Shown: piece after piece, positions 26,957-36,202 of the stretch | Layout: each line of letters begins with the position of its first letter | Numbering within the stretch: position 1 is the stretch's first letter | Origin: CAVYWD01 sp963772225 | Lineage (GTDB): Bacteria; Myxococcota; Myxococcia; Myxococcales; UBA5297 | Assembly: GCA_963772225.1 (NCBI GenBank) | Contig: CAVYWD010000001.1 | Coordinates: 496,001-560,000, forward strand | Length of the DNA stretch: 64,000 nucleotides | Direction of reading: 5' to 3' | Translations under genes and position numbers: made by a program | The notes under the pieces: generated by a model | The model's database searches: none | Told to the model about the DNA's origin: nothing | Seen by the model: only the letters and a program-made list of their open reading frames with translations

Positions 26957-29222
26957 CTAGTAGAGGCGCTCCAGCAAGTACCAGCCGAACGAGCGCAGCA
27001 TCACCTTGAACAGCGACTCCTCGAGCAGCGGCGTCAAGCTCGCCCAGGCGGCCTCGATGAGCGCGCTCGCCTGCGTTTGGCAGGCATCGAGGGCGCCGCA
27101 GGCCTCGATCCGCGCGATGGCCTCGGCCACGACCTGCGGATCGGTCGGACATGACGAGACCGTGCGCCAGAGCTCCCAGCGGCCGTTCGGATCCAGGCGG
27201 ATCAGCGCCTTGGCCACCGGCAGCGTGACTTTCCCGTGGGAGAGGTCCTCGCCTTGCTGCTTCAGGTCTCCCTTGAAGCCGCGCAGGTTGAGCACGTCGT
27301 CGACAATCTGAAAGGCGAGGCCCAGCGACTCGAAGTAGCGGCCCAGGGCCTCCACCTGCTCGTCCGTGCCCCCGCCAGCGATGCCGCCCATGCGCGCCAA
27401 GGCGCCGGCCGGGGCGCCGGTCTTCAAACGGTGAACGGCCAGCACGCGCTGCTCGAGCTCCTCGAGCTCGCCGCGGTCGATGGCTGCGGGAACGATGCCG
27501 GCGAGGCCGCTTAGGTCGATGGCCTGTCCGGCGTGCCCGGCGCGCAGGGCCTCGAAGTAGCAGTCGTACACGCGCAGCTTGGCGGCGTCGCTCAAGAGCG
27601 AGCGGGTCAAGAGCCGCTCGCCCATGAAGTACGCCGCTGTCCCGGCGTTGAGCGCGATGGCCTCGCCGTACTTGAGGTGGGCCGCGGGGCCGCCTCGGCG
27701 GACCGTCGACTTGTCCTGTACGTCGTCGACGATCAAGGAGCCGGTGTGCATCAGCTCTGGAAAGGCGAGCCACTGGGCGAACCTGCGCGAATCGCCGCCC
27801 ACCGCGTCGCAGCACGCCAGCGCCGCGTACGAGCGCCAGGACTTGCCGCCTCGGTCCGCAATCTCGCGCACCGGGGCGACGAGCGCGCGCGAGAGCTGTG
27901 GCAGGTCCACGCCGTCGAGGTAGTGCTCTCGGCCCGGCGCGCCGATGAGTCTCAGCGCGTGCTCCCGGTCCAGCTCGAGCGGGGCGACCGAGGAGACCGA
28001 CGCGCGCACCGCCTCGCCCACGCGCTTGAAGAAGTCGTCGAGCGTCTCCACCTGGCAGAAGCCGCTGCGCTCCACGTAGCCCGCGCCGCGCACGCGCTTG
28101 CCCGCCAGCGCCCCGGTGACCTCACAGCGGCCCTCCCAGAAGGCGGGCTTCGACATGACGGTGACGACCTCTTGGTCGCGCAGGGAGGCGCGCACATCCA
28201 GAGACAGGCGGGCCGCCGGGACCTCCAGCCCGAATCGCGTCGGATAGCGCTCGAAGGTTCGCGTCGAGGTCCATTCGTCCGCGGCCGTGAAGGCGAACTC
28301 CGAGAAGGCGGTCCTCTTCCCCGCGGGGTCCACCAGGACCGTGCAGCGGCCGAGGACGGCCTTGGTGTCGGTGCGGAGGAGCTCGTAGGCGCTGACGTCG
28401 GTGCCGTCGTCGAGCTGCGCCGAGAGCCAGCTCCACGCGACAGTCTCGGTGTCGTCGCCGGCGCGGCGCGACTGCTCTCCCGGCGGAGGCCGGCCGAACT
28501 GGTCGATCGTACCAGCCCGAACCGGAGACCGGCTGGCGCGCCCGCTCGATTGACAGGTGCCCCGACACCTCGCAGCGGGGCAGGAAGTAATAGAACATGT
28601 CCTCGCCGTGAGCGCCGCGCACCAGCCCGTCGTCGCCGTGGCGGACGGCGCGCTTCTTGGCGACGAAGACCAGCTCGGCGCTCACCGGGCCGTTGGGGCC
28701 GTCGTCGGCGCTGACGAACAGGCTGTAGCGGTCTTCCCCGACCTTCTCCAGGCGGCACGGCCCGTAGTCGAGGCGGAGCGACTCCAGGGAGACCTTCACC
28801 TCGCCGGGGAACATCCGGTCCGGGAGCGGCACGCAATCCTTCTCGAGCACCTCGACCATGGCGCGATTGAGCCGCGCGTCTTTGGAGCCGCGCCCCGCTC
28901 GGACGCGCTCGAGGCCGATGCGCGGTGCGCTCGGGTCGACGTAGCTGCGCGCCAGGTACTCCTGGCTCTCGACGTCCGTGAGCGCCCAGATCAGGGAATG
29001 CCCATGCTCCACCTTGCCGTCGGGGTGCACTTTGCTGACGACGCGAAAGAAGGCGGCGAAGAGCGAGAACGCCCGCCCGCCCGGGCCGGCAAGGTGGGCA
29101 TTGAGGTACCACCACTCCGTCGTGGACGAGGCGTGCGGGAGGTCGTGGACGCCCAGGTCGATGGCGCAGTCGGGCGCAGGCCAGTCCTCGGGAATGCGCG
29201 AGAGCTCTTGCCTCAAGATCAT
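26957..29222 (-). pseudogene. lipocalin-like carotenoid hydratase/AttH domain fused to polyprenyl synthase, disrupted by one extra base
   Basis: The span is 2,266 bp, one over a multiple of three. The N-terminal part has STTEWWYLNAHL and GSGWYD of the CrtC/AttH lipocalin-like family. After the shift the frame continues QFGRPPPGEQ, then an E-prenyl synthase domain: DDVQD at LIVDDVQDKS (first Asp-rich motif), the GKS/R-like lysines, and FQIVDDVLNLRG as second motif with Asn for the last Asp. Removing one base at 28504 gives WYDHQFG, the expected family motif, so the break is probably an error in a real fusion gene of about 754 residues. The start is uncertain: ATG 29222, or a lipoprotein-like start near 29521. 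Confidence 0.82.
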
Positions 29223-29854
29223 ATCGATGCACCGTCCTTCCCCACAGTCCGGCCAGAGCACTTCCGCGCGCTCATCGCTTGGCGATGTCGTCCCGTCATG
29301 GTCGAGCCGGACCGACCCGTAGAGCGGCAAATCCGGGAGCTGGACGCAGCGCCCGCGTCCAGCGCGCTCGAGAACCGAAGGACGACGGGGCTACGCTCGC
29401 GGCAAGCGGCGCCCGAAAGGCCGGCGATCACGAGGGCGGAAAGGCGCCCGGCTCGAGCGACGAAAGCCGTGGACCAGCCCTGAGGCGCTTGGAGCGAGCA
29501 GTAGGCGCGCAAGTCGAGCATGCAGACGCGCTGCAATTACAAATGGGATATTTACCACGCGGTAAGCAGCATTTTACCAGTCGGTAGCAGTGCCTGCAAC
29601 CGAAGAAAAGGTCGCCGCGCGACGGCCCGAAGGGGAGTCCAGGCTCCAGGAACTGCAGTCCCTGAAGCCGGGGGTCGAAAGTCTGGAGCCTAAGCCGGCG
29701 AAACCGGAGTTGCCGAGGGCTTTGAGTCCCGGGCCTCGGACTTCGGGTCAAACCTTGCCTTGCCGGGTCCGAAGCCCGGAGTCCGGAGTCCGGAGCCCCA
29801 AATCTTTGCCATTCTGCGCAAAATCTCGGCCCGAAGGGACTAAGGCTCGCCCAG
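29223..29854. other. intergenic region between TetR gene and hydratase-prenyl synthase gene
   Basis: 632 bp without a confident gene. It contains two palindromic operator-like sites (29552-29587). On the minus strand a frame opening at ATG 29521 encodes a lipoprotein-like N-terminus with a lipobox (LSGAAC) and could be the true 5' end of the downstream fusion gene in a shifted frame. The segment 29600-29850 is AT-richer in places and shows short GGAGTCCGGAGTCCGG-like direct repeats near 29775-29795 but no coding signal. Confidence 0.5.
29552..29587. promoter_or_regulatory. paired palindromic operator candidates TACC-N4-GGTA
   Basis: TTACCACGCGGTAA at 29552-29565 and TTACCAGTCGGTAG at 29574-29587 share the arms TTACC/GGTAR and are centred 22 bp apart, about two helical turns. 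They lie upstream of the isoprenoid genes and downstream of a TetR gene. A third copy lies in the TetR/esterase intergenic gap. Spacing and symmetry fit binding of a TetR-type dimer. Confidence 0.6.
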
Positions 29855-30568
29855 CTACTTGCGGCCTTTGCGCACGGGCGATGCGGACGCAGGGGCCGGC
29901 GCGGGGTCGTCTTTGAACAGGCTGGCGCGCGCGATGCGCAAGAGCTCGCGGACCTCCTGTGGCTCCCGCGCGCGAGCGCCGCCCTCCTCGGGGATGGTCA
30001 GGAGGTCGCCGGTGGCCATGACGATGACGATGAATTGGAGGATTCGCGCGGTGTACACCTCGGGGTCTAGGTCGCCCCGGTAAGTGCCCCTGCGCTGGCC
30101 TTCGCGGATGCCTTCGCCGATCATCGCGAGCCAGGGCCGCACGTGCTCGAGGAACACGGCGCGGAGCTCTTTGGGGCGATCGAGGGACTCGCGCGCGAAG
30201 AGCCGCGCGCAATCGGGGTCCGCGGCGAAGAAGCCGACCAGCTCTCTCATGAAGAAGTCGAAGCGGTTTGCGCCGGAAGTAGCGCTTCGCATGATCTGCG
30301 GCACCAGGCGGTTCCAGTGCTGCACGACGTCGTCGATGACGCCGGCCCGCAGCGCTTCCTTCGATGGGAAGTGGTGGAGCACCGACGGCTTGCGGATGCC
30401 GACCTCTTCGGCGACCGCTTGCAACGTCGTCCCGTCGAAGCCGCGAGCGGCGAAGATCCGCGTCGCGACTTTCAGGATCTGCGCTCGGACGTCCCCTCGG
30501 CGGCGGCGCCCCGCATCCGCCGAGCCTGCGCCGCGCTTCGGGTGCGATTCCTTTCGCGTGTCTGCCAT
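29855..30568 (-). CDS. TetR/AcrR-family transcriptional regulator
   Basis: 237 residues from ATG 30568, preceded by AGAGGA. After a basic tail, the helix-turn-helix domain runs through ILKVATRIFAARGFDGTTLQAVAEEVGIRKPSVLHHFPSKEALRAGV (about residues 30-77), the classic TetR pattern. The C-terminal ligand domain has FFMRELVGFFAADPDCARLFARES and a hydrophobic helix FIVIVMATGDLL, and may bind a lipid or acyl-type ligand. Matching palindromes upstream of this gene and of the isoprenoid genes suggest self-regulation plus control of the downstream unit. An in-frame extension to 30823 exists but lacks a ribosome site. Confidence 0.88.
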   Translation of the reverse strand: MADTRKESHPKRGAGSADAGRRRRGDVRAQILKVATRIFAARGFDGTTLQAVAEEVGIRKPSVLHHFPSKEALRAGVIDDVVQHWNRLVPQIMRSATSGANRFDFFMRELVGFFAADPDCARLFARESLDRPKELRAVFLEHVRPWLAMIGEGIREGQRRGTYRGDLDPEVYTARILQFIVIVMATGDLLTIPEEGGARAREPQEVRELLRIARASLFKDDPAPAPASASPVRKGRK

Positions 30569-30833
30569 CGCTGGTCCTCTTCCTCGACCCGAGCGCCTCC
30601 TCTGTGGCCCCTCCCAAGGCTCCAGGCGTGTTTCTCTCCGCTTTGCGCGTGACGCCATAGCATGGTTCATCGCACCGCGCGAGCCGACGGCGGCGAGCGT
30701 CGCCGGGCACCGCGCTTCGCCTGGCGTCGGCCGCGATTCTCGGGCGAGACGCGCCTCTCGCGCGGCCCATGGGATGGATGGCGCGCCTCCGTTGCACACG
30801 GCGCCTCCTCGCTTGTCTGCCACACTAACAGCC

Positions 30834-30860
30834 GGTAGACTAATTTCTACCTTGAGGTAG
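30834..30860. promoter_or_regulatory. operator candidate upstream of TetR and esterase genes
   Basis: CTACCTTGAGGTAG (30847-30860) is a third TACC-N4-GGTA palindrome, and an outer half-site GGTAG at 30834-30838 forms a second inverted pair with it (GGTAG-N8-CTACC). It sits in the 350-bp divergent gap, 59 bp before the esterase start and about 280 bp before the TetR start, so it could control either gene. The rest of this gap shows no coding signal. Confidence 0.55.
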
Positions 30861-30918
30861 GCTATAGCTTTCCTGACGAGTCTCCTCGAATCCGACTGCC
30901 TCTCTGGCAGGGGTGAGG

Positions 30919-32008
30919 ATGATGGCGATGAGATTTCTTCCGGCGATGGGCCGGCGAGCCTGTCTCGGGCTCGCGCTGGCCTATGGGATGATGGGCTGTG
31001 GCTCGACCTCAGGCGGCGGAATCTGCCGAGGACAGCGATTCGGGCGCGAATCCGTCCGGGGACGCCGGCGGCGGGACCTGGATTCGAGACGCCGGGAGCG
31101 CGCTTGGAACCGACGGCGGCGCTGTGGCGTCTGCGGCCGACGCCGGGACCCAGGACGCAGGGGCGGATGGCGGGGCCTTACCCGACGGCGGAGCCACGAG
31201 GCCCTGCGCCGAAAAGCCGGGTTCGCTGCGGGGCAAGGTCAAGGCCTCCATCGACGTCGGCGGGACGACGCGCACTTTCATCTACTACGCCCCGCAGGTC
31301 CTCAGCGCCCAGAAGGCCGTCCCGGTCATCATCTCGCCGCACGGGTTCAACATGACGGCCGAGGACATGTACACGCTGACCGGATTCAAAGAGATCGCCG
31401 ACCGGGAAGGGCTCGTGGCCATCTTCCCGGACGGCAACCCGGGCTTCCCTTGGAACGTGGGCGTCGGCGTCAGCGGCTGGGGGGCCTTGGTCGACAACCT
31501 CACCGCCGACGACCAGTCCTTCATCACCGCGATCCTGGAGTACGCCGAGGCCGACCAGTGCATCGATACCAAGCACATCTTCCTTTCCGGATTCTCCATG
31601 GGGGGCTATTTCTCCAACGAGGTCGGGTGCGTCCGCGACGACATCGCCAGCGTGGGCCCGCACTCGGGTGGCAGCCACGACCTCACGCAATGCACCGGGA
31701 GCCTCAAGCCGGTCATCCTGTTCCACGGCGCCGCCGACCTCCTCATCTATTACGCCGATAACGGGGTGCTCGCGCGCAATCGCTGGGTCGCTCGCAACGG
31801 CTGCAGTACCCAGGTCGACAGCCAGTCGGTCAAGGGAGGAACCTGCGACTACAATCGAGACTGCCCGGATCACGCGCAGGTCGCCTTTTGTCACTTCGAC
31901 TCGATGGGCCATGCCTGGGCCGGCGGCCTGGGCTCCACGAACTCCGACCCGAGCGTGGAGAGCGCGGCCGAGCTCGCCTGGAAGTTCTGGACTCAATACG
32001 CCTGGTAA
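30919..32008 (+). pseudogene. PHB depolymerase/feruloyl esterase-like lipoprotein, disrupted by one extra base
   Basis: Span 1,090 bp, one base too long. The first frame gives a lipoprotein signal (MGRRACLGLALAYGMMGC, Cys ~28). After the shift near 31012-31013 the frame continues with a Gly/Ala/Asp-rich linker and an alpha/beta hydrolase of the LpqC/depolymerase type: PVIISPHGFNMTAED, the nucleophile elbow GFSMGGYFSNEV, Asp in FHGAADLLIY and His in DSMGHAWAGG. Six or more cysteines suggest disulphides. It probably cleaves polyester or feruloyl-ester bonds at the cell surface. Removing one G joins the frames as STSAAES, so sequence error is likely. The downstream frame alone has only a GTG start and no signal peptide. 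Confidence 0.82.
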
Positions 32009-32048
32009 TCGACGGCAGCGGGCGAACCCGAGATTTCGCCCGAGAAGC

Positions 32049-32705
32049 TCAGGACTCGACCCGGATGACCCCGCGCCTGAGCGCGAACAGCACGAGGTCG
32101 GTGCGGTTGTGCAGGTCGAGCTTCTCCATGACGTGCTCGCGGTGGGTCATGGCGGTCTTGACGCTGATGCCGAGCAGCTCGGCCACCTCCTTGTTCGAGT
32201 GCCCCTCCGCCACGAGCTTGAGCACCTGCTTCTCGCGGTCGGTGAGGGTCTCGTAGGGGTCGCTGCCCGCCGCCTGCTCCGGCTTGCCGAGCTCCTCCAT
32301 CGCCTCGCGGGCGACCTGCGGGTCGAGCACCAGCCCTCCCCCGTGCACCGCGCGGATGGCGTCGATGAGCGCCGACCCGGCGGCTTTCTTCAGCACGAAC
32401 CCGGAGACCCCTGCCTTCAGGAACCGCCGCACGTACTCGCGGTCCTCGTACTGCGTCAGCACCAGCACCCGCGTCCGCGGGTGCTCGCGCTTGAGCTCGA
32501 GTGTCGCCTCCAGCCCGCCCAGCCCCGGCATGGCGATGTCCATCAGCACCACGTCCGGGTCCAGGGCCTTGCAAGCGTCCACCGCGGCGCGCCCGTCCGC
32601 GACCTCGCCCACCACCTCGATGTCGCTGGAGAGCGCCAGGAGCGCGCGGATGCCCTCGCGCAAGATGCCGTGATCGTCGGCGATGACCACTCGGATTCTA
32701 GCCAT
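32049..32705 (-). CDS. NarL/LuxR-family response regulator
   Basis: 218 residues. The receiver domain opens with IRVVIADDHGILREG, and the phosphoacceptor Asp is in DVVLMDIAMPG (~54), followed by Lys in VLKKAAGS. The C-terminal LuxR helix-turn-helix is LTDREKQVLKLVAEGHSNKEVAELLGISVKTAMTHREHVMEKL (about 152-195). It regulates transcription after phosphorylation. Its ATG overlaps the histidine-kinase gene end by 8 bp, so the two form a cognate pair. Targets are unknown, but its operon carries multihaem cytochrome genes. Confidence 0.93.
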   Translation of the reverse strand: MARIRVVIADDHGILREGIRALLALSSDIEVVGEVADGRAAVDACKALDPDVVLMDIAMPGLGGLEATLELKREHPRTRVLVLTQYEDREYVRRFLKAGVSGFVLKKAAGSALIDAIRAVHGGGLVLDPQVAREAMEELGKPEQAAGSDPYETLTDREKQVLKLVAEGHSNKEVAELLGISVKTAMTHREHVMEKLDLHNRTDLVLFALRRGVIRVES

Positions 32706-34575
32706 GGGACGACTCCTCGACCTTCGGCATCGGCACCTTGAGCACCACCCGCGTGCCCTGCCCCGGCGCCGATTCAATCCGCGCCGACCCCCCGATGATC
32801 TCCATTCGCTCGCGGATGCCGAGCAGACCCCAGCCGTGCCCGCCCTCGCCCGGCGCCGCAAGCGCCGAGGAGTCGAAGCCCTTGCCGTCGTCCTCGATCT
32901 CGAGGGTCAGCTCCCCACCTCGGACGTCGCACTGGACGAGCACCGCATCGGCCTCGGCGTGCTTGGCGATGTTCGAGAGCGCCTCCTGCACGGCGCGAAA
33001 CACCGCCACCTCTATTTCCACCGGCAGGCGGCGGTTCTCAAGCCCGCTGGACTCGAAGCGCACCGACAGCCCCTTCTGCTTCGCGGCGCGCTCGCAGGTC
33101 CAGGCGACGGCCGACCGGAGCCCCAGGTCGTCGAGCACCGACGGCCGCAGGTCGACGATCAGCCGGTGCACCTCGTCGAGCGCGTGGACCGCGAGCTCCT
33201 TGGCCTCGTTGAGCCGCTGCTGGGCCTCAGCCGGCGGCGCGGCGAGCGCCGTGGTGAGCCGCAGGGTCAGCGCCGCCAGGCTCTGGGTGGTCTCGTCGTG
33301 CAGGTCGCGGGCGATGCGCTTGCGCTCGTCCTCCTGAGCGGTGATGACCTTGCGCAGGAGCTGGGCGCGGGCCTCCTCGCGCTCTTGGAGGTCCTGGTAG
33401 AGCCGCAGGAGCTGGGCGGTGCGCTCGGCCACGCGCTGCTCCAGCTCGGCGTTGGCGCGCTCCACCCGGTCCAGCGAGCGCTGCAGGGCGACGCGCATGT
33501 GCTCCAGCGCGCGCCCCAGCCGCCCCACTTCGTCGCTCCCCAGCTCCGGCAGCGGCTCCTGGAGCTTGCCCGCCGCCAGCCGCTCCGCCTCGTGCGTGAG
33601 CGTCGTCAGCGGCCGGGTCACGCTGTTCGCCGCGCCCGCGGCGAAGCCGAGCGCCATGAGCAGGAACAGGCCGCCGGCGGTCCCCATCCCCGCGAACAGC
33701 TCGTGGGCGGTCCCGAAGGCCGGCAGCTCGCTCTGGCTCAGGCGGACGGCCCAGGGAGCCACCCCCGCGGGCGCAAACGCCTCCACCCGGCGCGCCGGCT
33801 CGCCCTCCTCGGCGTTCGCTCCGCCGGGGCAGGCCCTGGAGAGCGAGCGGCGGTCGCGAATGAGCTCGCCTACCAGGCCGGCGTGGTCGGACGCGGTGAA
33901 CAGGCGCGAGGGATCGGTGCTGCCAATCACCGCCCCCGCGGCGTCCAGGAGGTCGATGCGCTCGCCCGCGCTCAGGCGGTAGCTCGCCAGCAGGCTTTGC
34001 AGCCTCGAGCCCTGCGGATCGATGGCCCCTGCGACGGCGCCCACGGCGTCGCCTTGCCAGTTCTTGGCCGGGACCACGGCGTAGAGCCGCCGCGCTCCCG
34101 GGGCTGCGCCCACGAGCCCTGAGATCATCGGGCGCTTGCCCTCGACTGCCCGGCGCACCAGGTCGGCGACCTCGGGAAGCGGCCGGGCGCTCAGGGGCTC
34201 CGCCGCGAGCGCGCGGCCCTGCTTGTCGAGGATCAGCACCTCGTCGAAGAGCGCGTGGAGGCGCAGCGACGCCTCGTGGAGCGCCCGACGCTCGGGCTCG
34301 GGGTCGCCGTCCTCCAGGTCGAAGCCGCGCGACGCGGGGATGGCCTCCAAGAGCTCGAGCTCGCCGCCGACCAGGTCCGCGAGCCGGGCAGCGGCGCTGC
34401 GAGCGAGGAGCTCGCGCTCGTCCAGGACCCGCTGCTCGAGCCGCGCCACCACCTCCCGAGCCGAGAGCCCCAGCGCGACGAGCGGCACGAGCACGCCGAA
34501 GGCCACCAATGAAAGCACCCGCACCTTGAGCCGGTGACGGTCCAGCGCCGACTGCAGCAGCGAGCTCCGGCTCAC
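32698..34575 (-). CDS. NarX-type membrane sensor histidine kinase
   Basis: 625 residues. TM1 (LSLVAFGVLVPLVALGL, ~20-36) and TM2 (GTAGGLFLLMALGFAAGAAN, ~290-310) enclose a ~250-residue extracytoplasmic sensor that resembles a double-Cache fold. A HAMP domain (VTRPLTTLTHEAERLAAG) and a coiled coil follow. HisKA_3 has the phosphoacceptor His in ARDLHDETTQSLAAL (~426). The ATPase domain has VQEALSNIAKHAEA (N box), EIEDDGKGFD (G1) and GHGWGLLGIRERM (G2). It pairs with the overlapping NarL-type regulator. Its ATG overlaps the upstream stop as ATGA. Confidence 0.93.
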   Translation of the reverse strand: MSRSSLLQSALDRHRLKVRVLSLVAFGVLVPLVALGLSAREVVARLEQRVLDERELLARSAAARLADLVGGELELLEAIPASRGFDLEDGDPEPERRALHEASLRLHALFDEVLILDKQGRALAAEPLSARPLPEVADLVRRAVEGKRPMISGLVGAAPGARRLYAVVPAKNWQGDAVGAVAGAIDPQGSRLQSLLASYRLSAGERIDLLDAAGAVIGSTDPSRLFTASDHAGLVGELIRDRRSLSRACPGGANAEEGEPARRVEAFAPAGVAPWAVRLSQSELPAFGTAHELFAGMGTAGGLFLLMALGFAAGAANSVTRPLTTLTHEAERLAAGKLQEPLPELGSDEVGRLGRALEHMRVALQRSLDRVERANAELEQRVAERTAQLLRLYQDLQEREEARAQLLRKVITAQEDERKRIARDLHDETTQSLAALTLRLTTALAAPPAEAQQRLNEAKELAVHALDEVHRLIVDLRPSVLDDLGLRSAVAWTCERAAKQKGLSVRFESSGLENRRLPVEIEVAVFRAVQEALSNIAKHAEADAVLVQCDVRGGELTLEIEDDGKGFDSSALAAPGEGGHGWGLLGIRERMEIIGGSARIESAPGQGTRVVLKVPMPKVEESSHG

Positions 34576-35192
34576 GGCGGCGGCCCTTCGCGCTTGAGGC
34601 TATCGGCCATCTTGAGGAGCTCCAGGGTCGAACCGTTCGAGCGCAGAGCAACGCGCCGCCCGCCGACCGGGCAGGTTACCTCGTGCCACAAGCTCCCGTC
34701 GGGAGCATGGATGCGGCCGATGGTTCCCTGCTGAGCCCCGCCGCACTCGTCGATGGGGGTGGTCTCCAAGACGACCGCCGGCGACCACATCGCCGGGGGG
34801 AGCGCGCCGCCGCCCGACACCGTCTGGCCCAGGAGCAGCTGCTCGCCCTGCTGCTCGCCCGTGAACGCGAGCACCACGGCGCCCGAGCCCCGCGCCGTCG
34901 CGGCGATGCGCGCCGGCGGCCAGCGGAGCGACGCCGGGAAGTACGCCGGGAGCGTCAGCCGGGTTCGCAGCGCGCGCTCGACCTCGGCCACCGAGCCGTA
35001 GGCCCGCCCCCCCTCGGGCTCGGCGGCCGAGCGGGCGAGACCGTCGACCGCCCGCAGGGTCAGCGCCGCGGCGGCGGTCAGGGCCGCAGTGACGAGGACC
35101 GTGGGGACGAGGCGGACCGGAGGGCGACCCTCGGCGGCAGACCCAACGGGTTGCCGCTTCGCGGCGCTTCGATCGTCGGGAGCGCGCTCCAT
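34572..35192 (-). CDS. single-pass membrane protein of unknown function
   Basis: 206 residues. A basic N-terminus is followed by one helix (LVPTVLVTAALTAAAALTL, ~29-47), so most of the protein is extracytoplasmic. This part contains LPAYFPASLRWPPARI and VVLAFTGEQQGEQ, and two cysteines (CGGAQQG and VTCPVGG) that could form a disulphide. It looks like the periplasmic adaptors often linked to two-component systems or anti-sigma-like control, but no family is recognised. Stop and histidine-kinase start overlap as ATGA, and the M56 peptidase gene ends 23 bp upstream, so it is inside the cytochrome/two-component operon. Confidence 0.7.
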   Translation of the reverse strand: MERAPDDRSAAKRQPVGSAAEGRPPVRLVPTVLVTAALTAAAALTLRAVDGLARSAAEPEGGRAYGSVAEVERALRTRLTLPAYFPASLRWPPARIAATARGSGAVVLAFTGEQQGEQLLLGQTVSGGGALPPAMWSPAVVLETTPIDECGGAQQGTIGRIHAPDGSLWHEVTCPVGGRRVALRSNGSTLELLKMADSLKREGPPP

Positions 35193-35215
35193 GGCGAGGC
35201 CTTCCGCGCTCGAGA

Positions 35216-36193
35216 CTACACCACGAAGAAGAGGAGCCCTCCCACCGCGAGCCCCGCGAGCGCCATCCGCGCCGTCCCCAGCGCTTCCCGAGTGCCGTGC
35301 GCGCCGTCGAGCAGCCGCCGGCAGCGCTCCACCACCGCGGCGCTCCGCGCGCGCATCACCAGCACGCCCCACAGCGCTTGCTCTTCCTTCTCGCGGCGCG
35401 CCCCGCCCTGCGAGAGACGGAACAGCTTGAGGAGCCCGCCGGCCAGGGCGAAAGGGTCGTCCGTCAGGCGCGCGGCGACATCGTCGGCACGGCGCTCGGC
35501 GTCGCGGGCGATGGCGCGGACCAACACCTGGCTCGCGGGGCTGAAGACAAGGAGCGCCCGCACGGCCAACAGCACCCAGCTCAGGAGTGGGTCGCGCCGC
35601 TTGAGGTGCGAGAGCTCGTGCGCGAGCGCTGCCTTGAGCTCGCGCGCGTCGAGCCGGTCGAGGACCCCTTGCGAGAGCACCAGCGTCGGCCGTCGCGCGC
35701 CCGGGCACGCGACGAAGAGGACCGGCGCGCTCGTCTCCAAGAAGACCGTGGGCGGCGGCTCGAGCGCGAGCTCGCGGGCGAGCGGGAGCACCACACCGGC
35801 CAAAGGCGTCGCACGCACGTCCACGGCCTCGGGCCGCGGCGAGCGCGACGCGAGGCGCTCTCTCAAGTAGGGAACGAGGTCGAGCAGGAAGAGCAGCACC
35901 CCGGAGCCCGCGAGCAGGGCGAACCAGGCCCAGAACAGGCTCACGCCGTAGAGGCGAACGCCGCGCCAGCGCCGAACGGAGAAGAGCGCCCAGCCGTCCT
36001 CGAACCACGCCTGAGCGCGGAACGGCGCCAGGAGCCGCAGGGCCGGCGGCAGGAAGAGCGACAGGGTGAGCGCCAAGAGCCTCAGCCGAAGCCGCTGCTC
36101 GGCGTCCGACACGCTCCACGCGCGCAGCAGCGCCTCGGTGAAGAGCGCCGCGATGAGCCCATGGAGGGTCGCCTGGGCCAGGAAGTCCGCCAC
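35216..36193 (-). CDS. M56/M48-type membrane metallopeptidase
   Basis: 325 residues with at least three transmembrane helices (residues ~30-55, ~90-115 and the C-terminal LAGLAVGGLLFFV). The zinc motif HELSH lies in AALAHELSHLKRRDPLLSW near residue 190, with the third ligand region AIARDAERRADDVAA downstream, as in BlaR1/M56 and HtpX/M48 peptidases. The C-terminal sensor of BlaR1 is missing. It could process a regulatory membrane protein; the small membrane protein encoded next is an obvious candidate partner. It lies 9 bp after the cytochrome b gene and 23 bp before the membrane protein gene. Confidence 0.85.
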   Translation of the reverse strand: MADFLAQATLHGLIAALFTEALLRAWSVSDAEQRLRLRLLALTLSLFLPPALRLLAPFRAQAWFEDGWALFSVRRWRGVRLYGVSLFWAWFALLAGSGVLLFLLDLVPYLRERLASRSPRPEAVDVRATPLAGVVLPLARELALEPPPTVFLETSAPVLFVACPGARRPTLVLSQGVLDRLDARELKAALAHELSHLKRRDPLLSWVLLAVRALLVFSPASQVLVRAIARDAERRADDVAARLTDDPFALAGGLLKLFRLSQGGARREKEEQALWGVLVMRARSAAVVERCRRLLDGAHGTREALGTARMALAGLAVGGLLFFVV

Positions 36194-36202
36194 GATGCTC
36201 CC

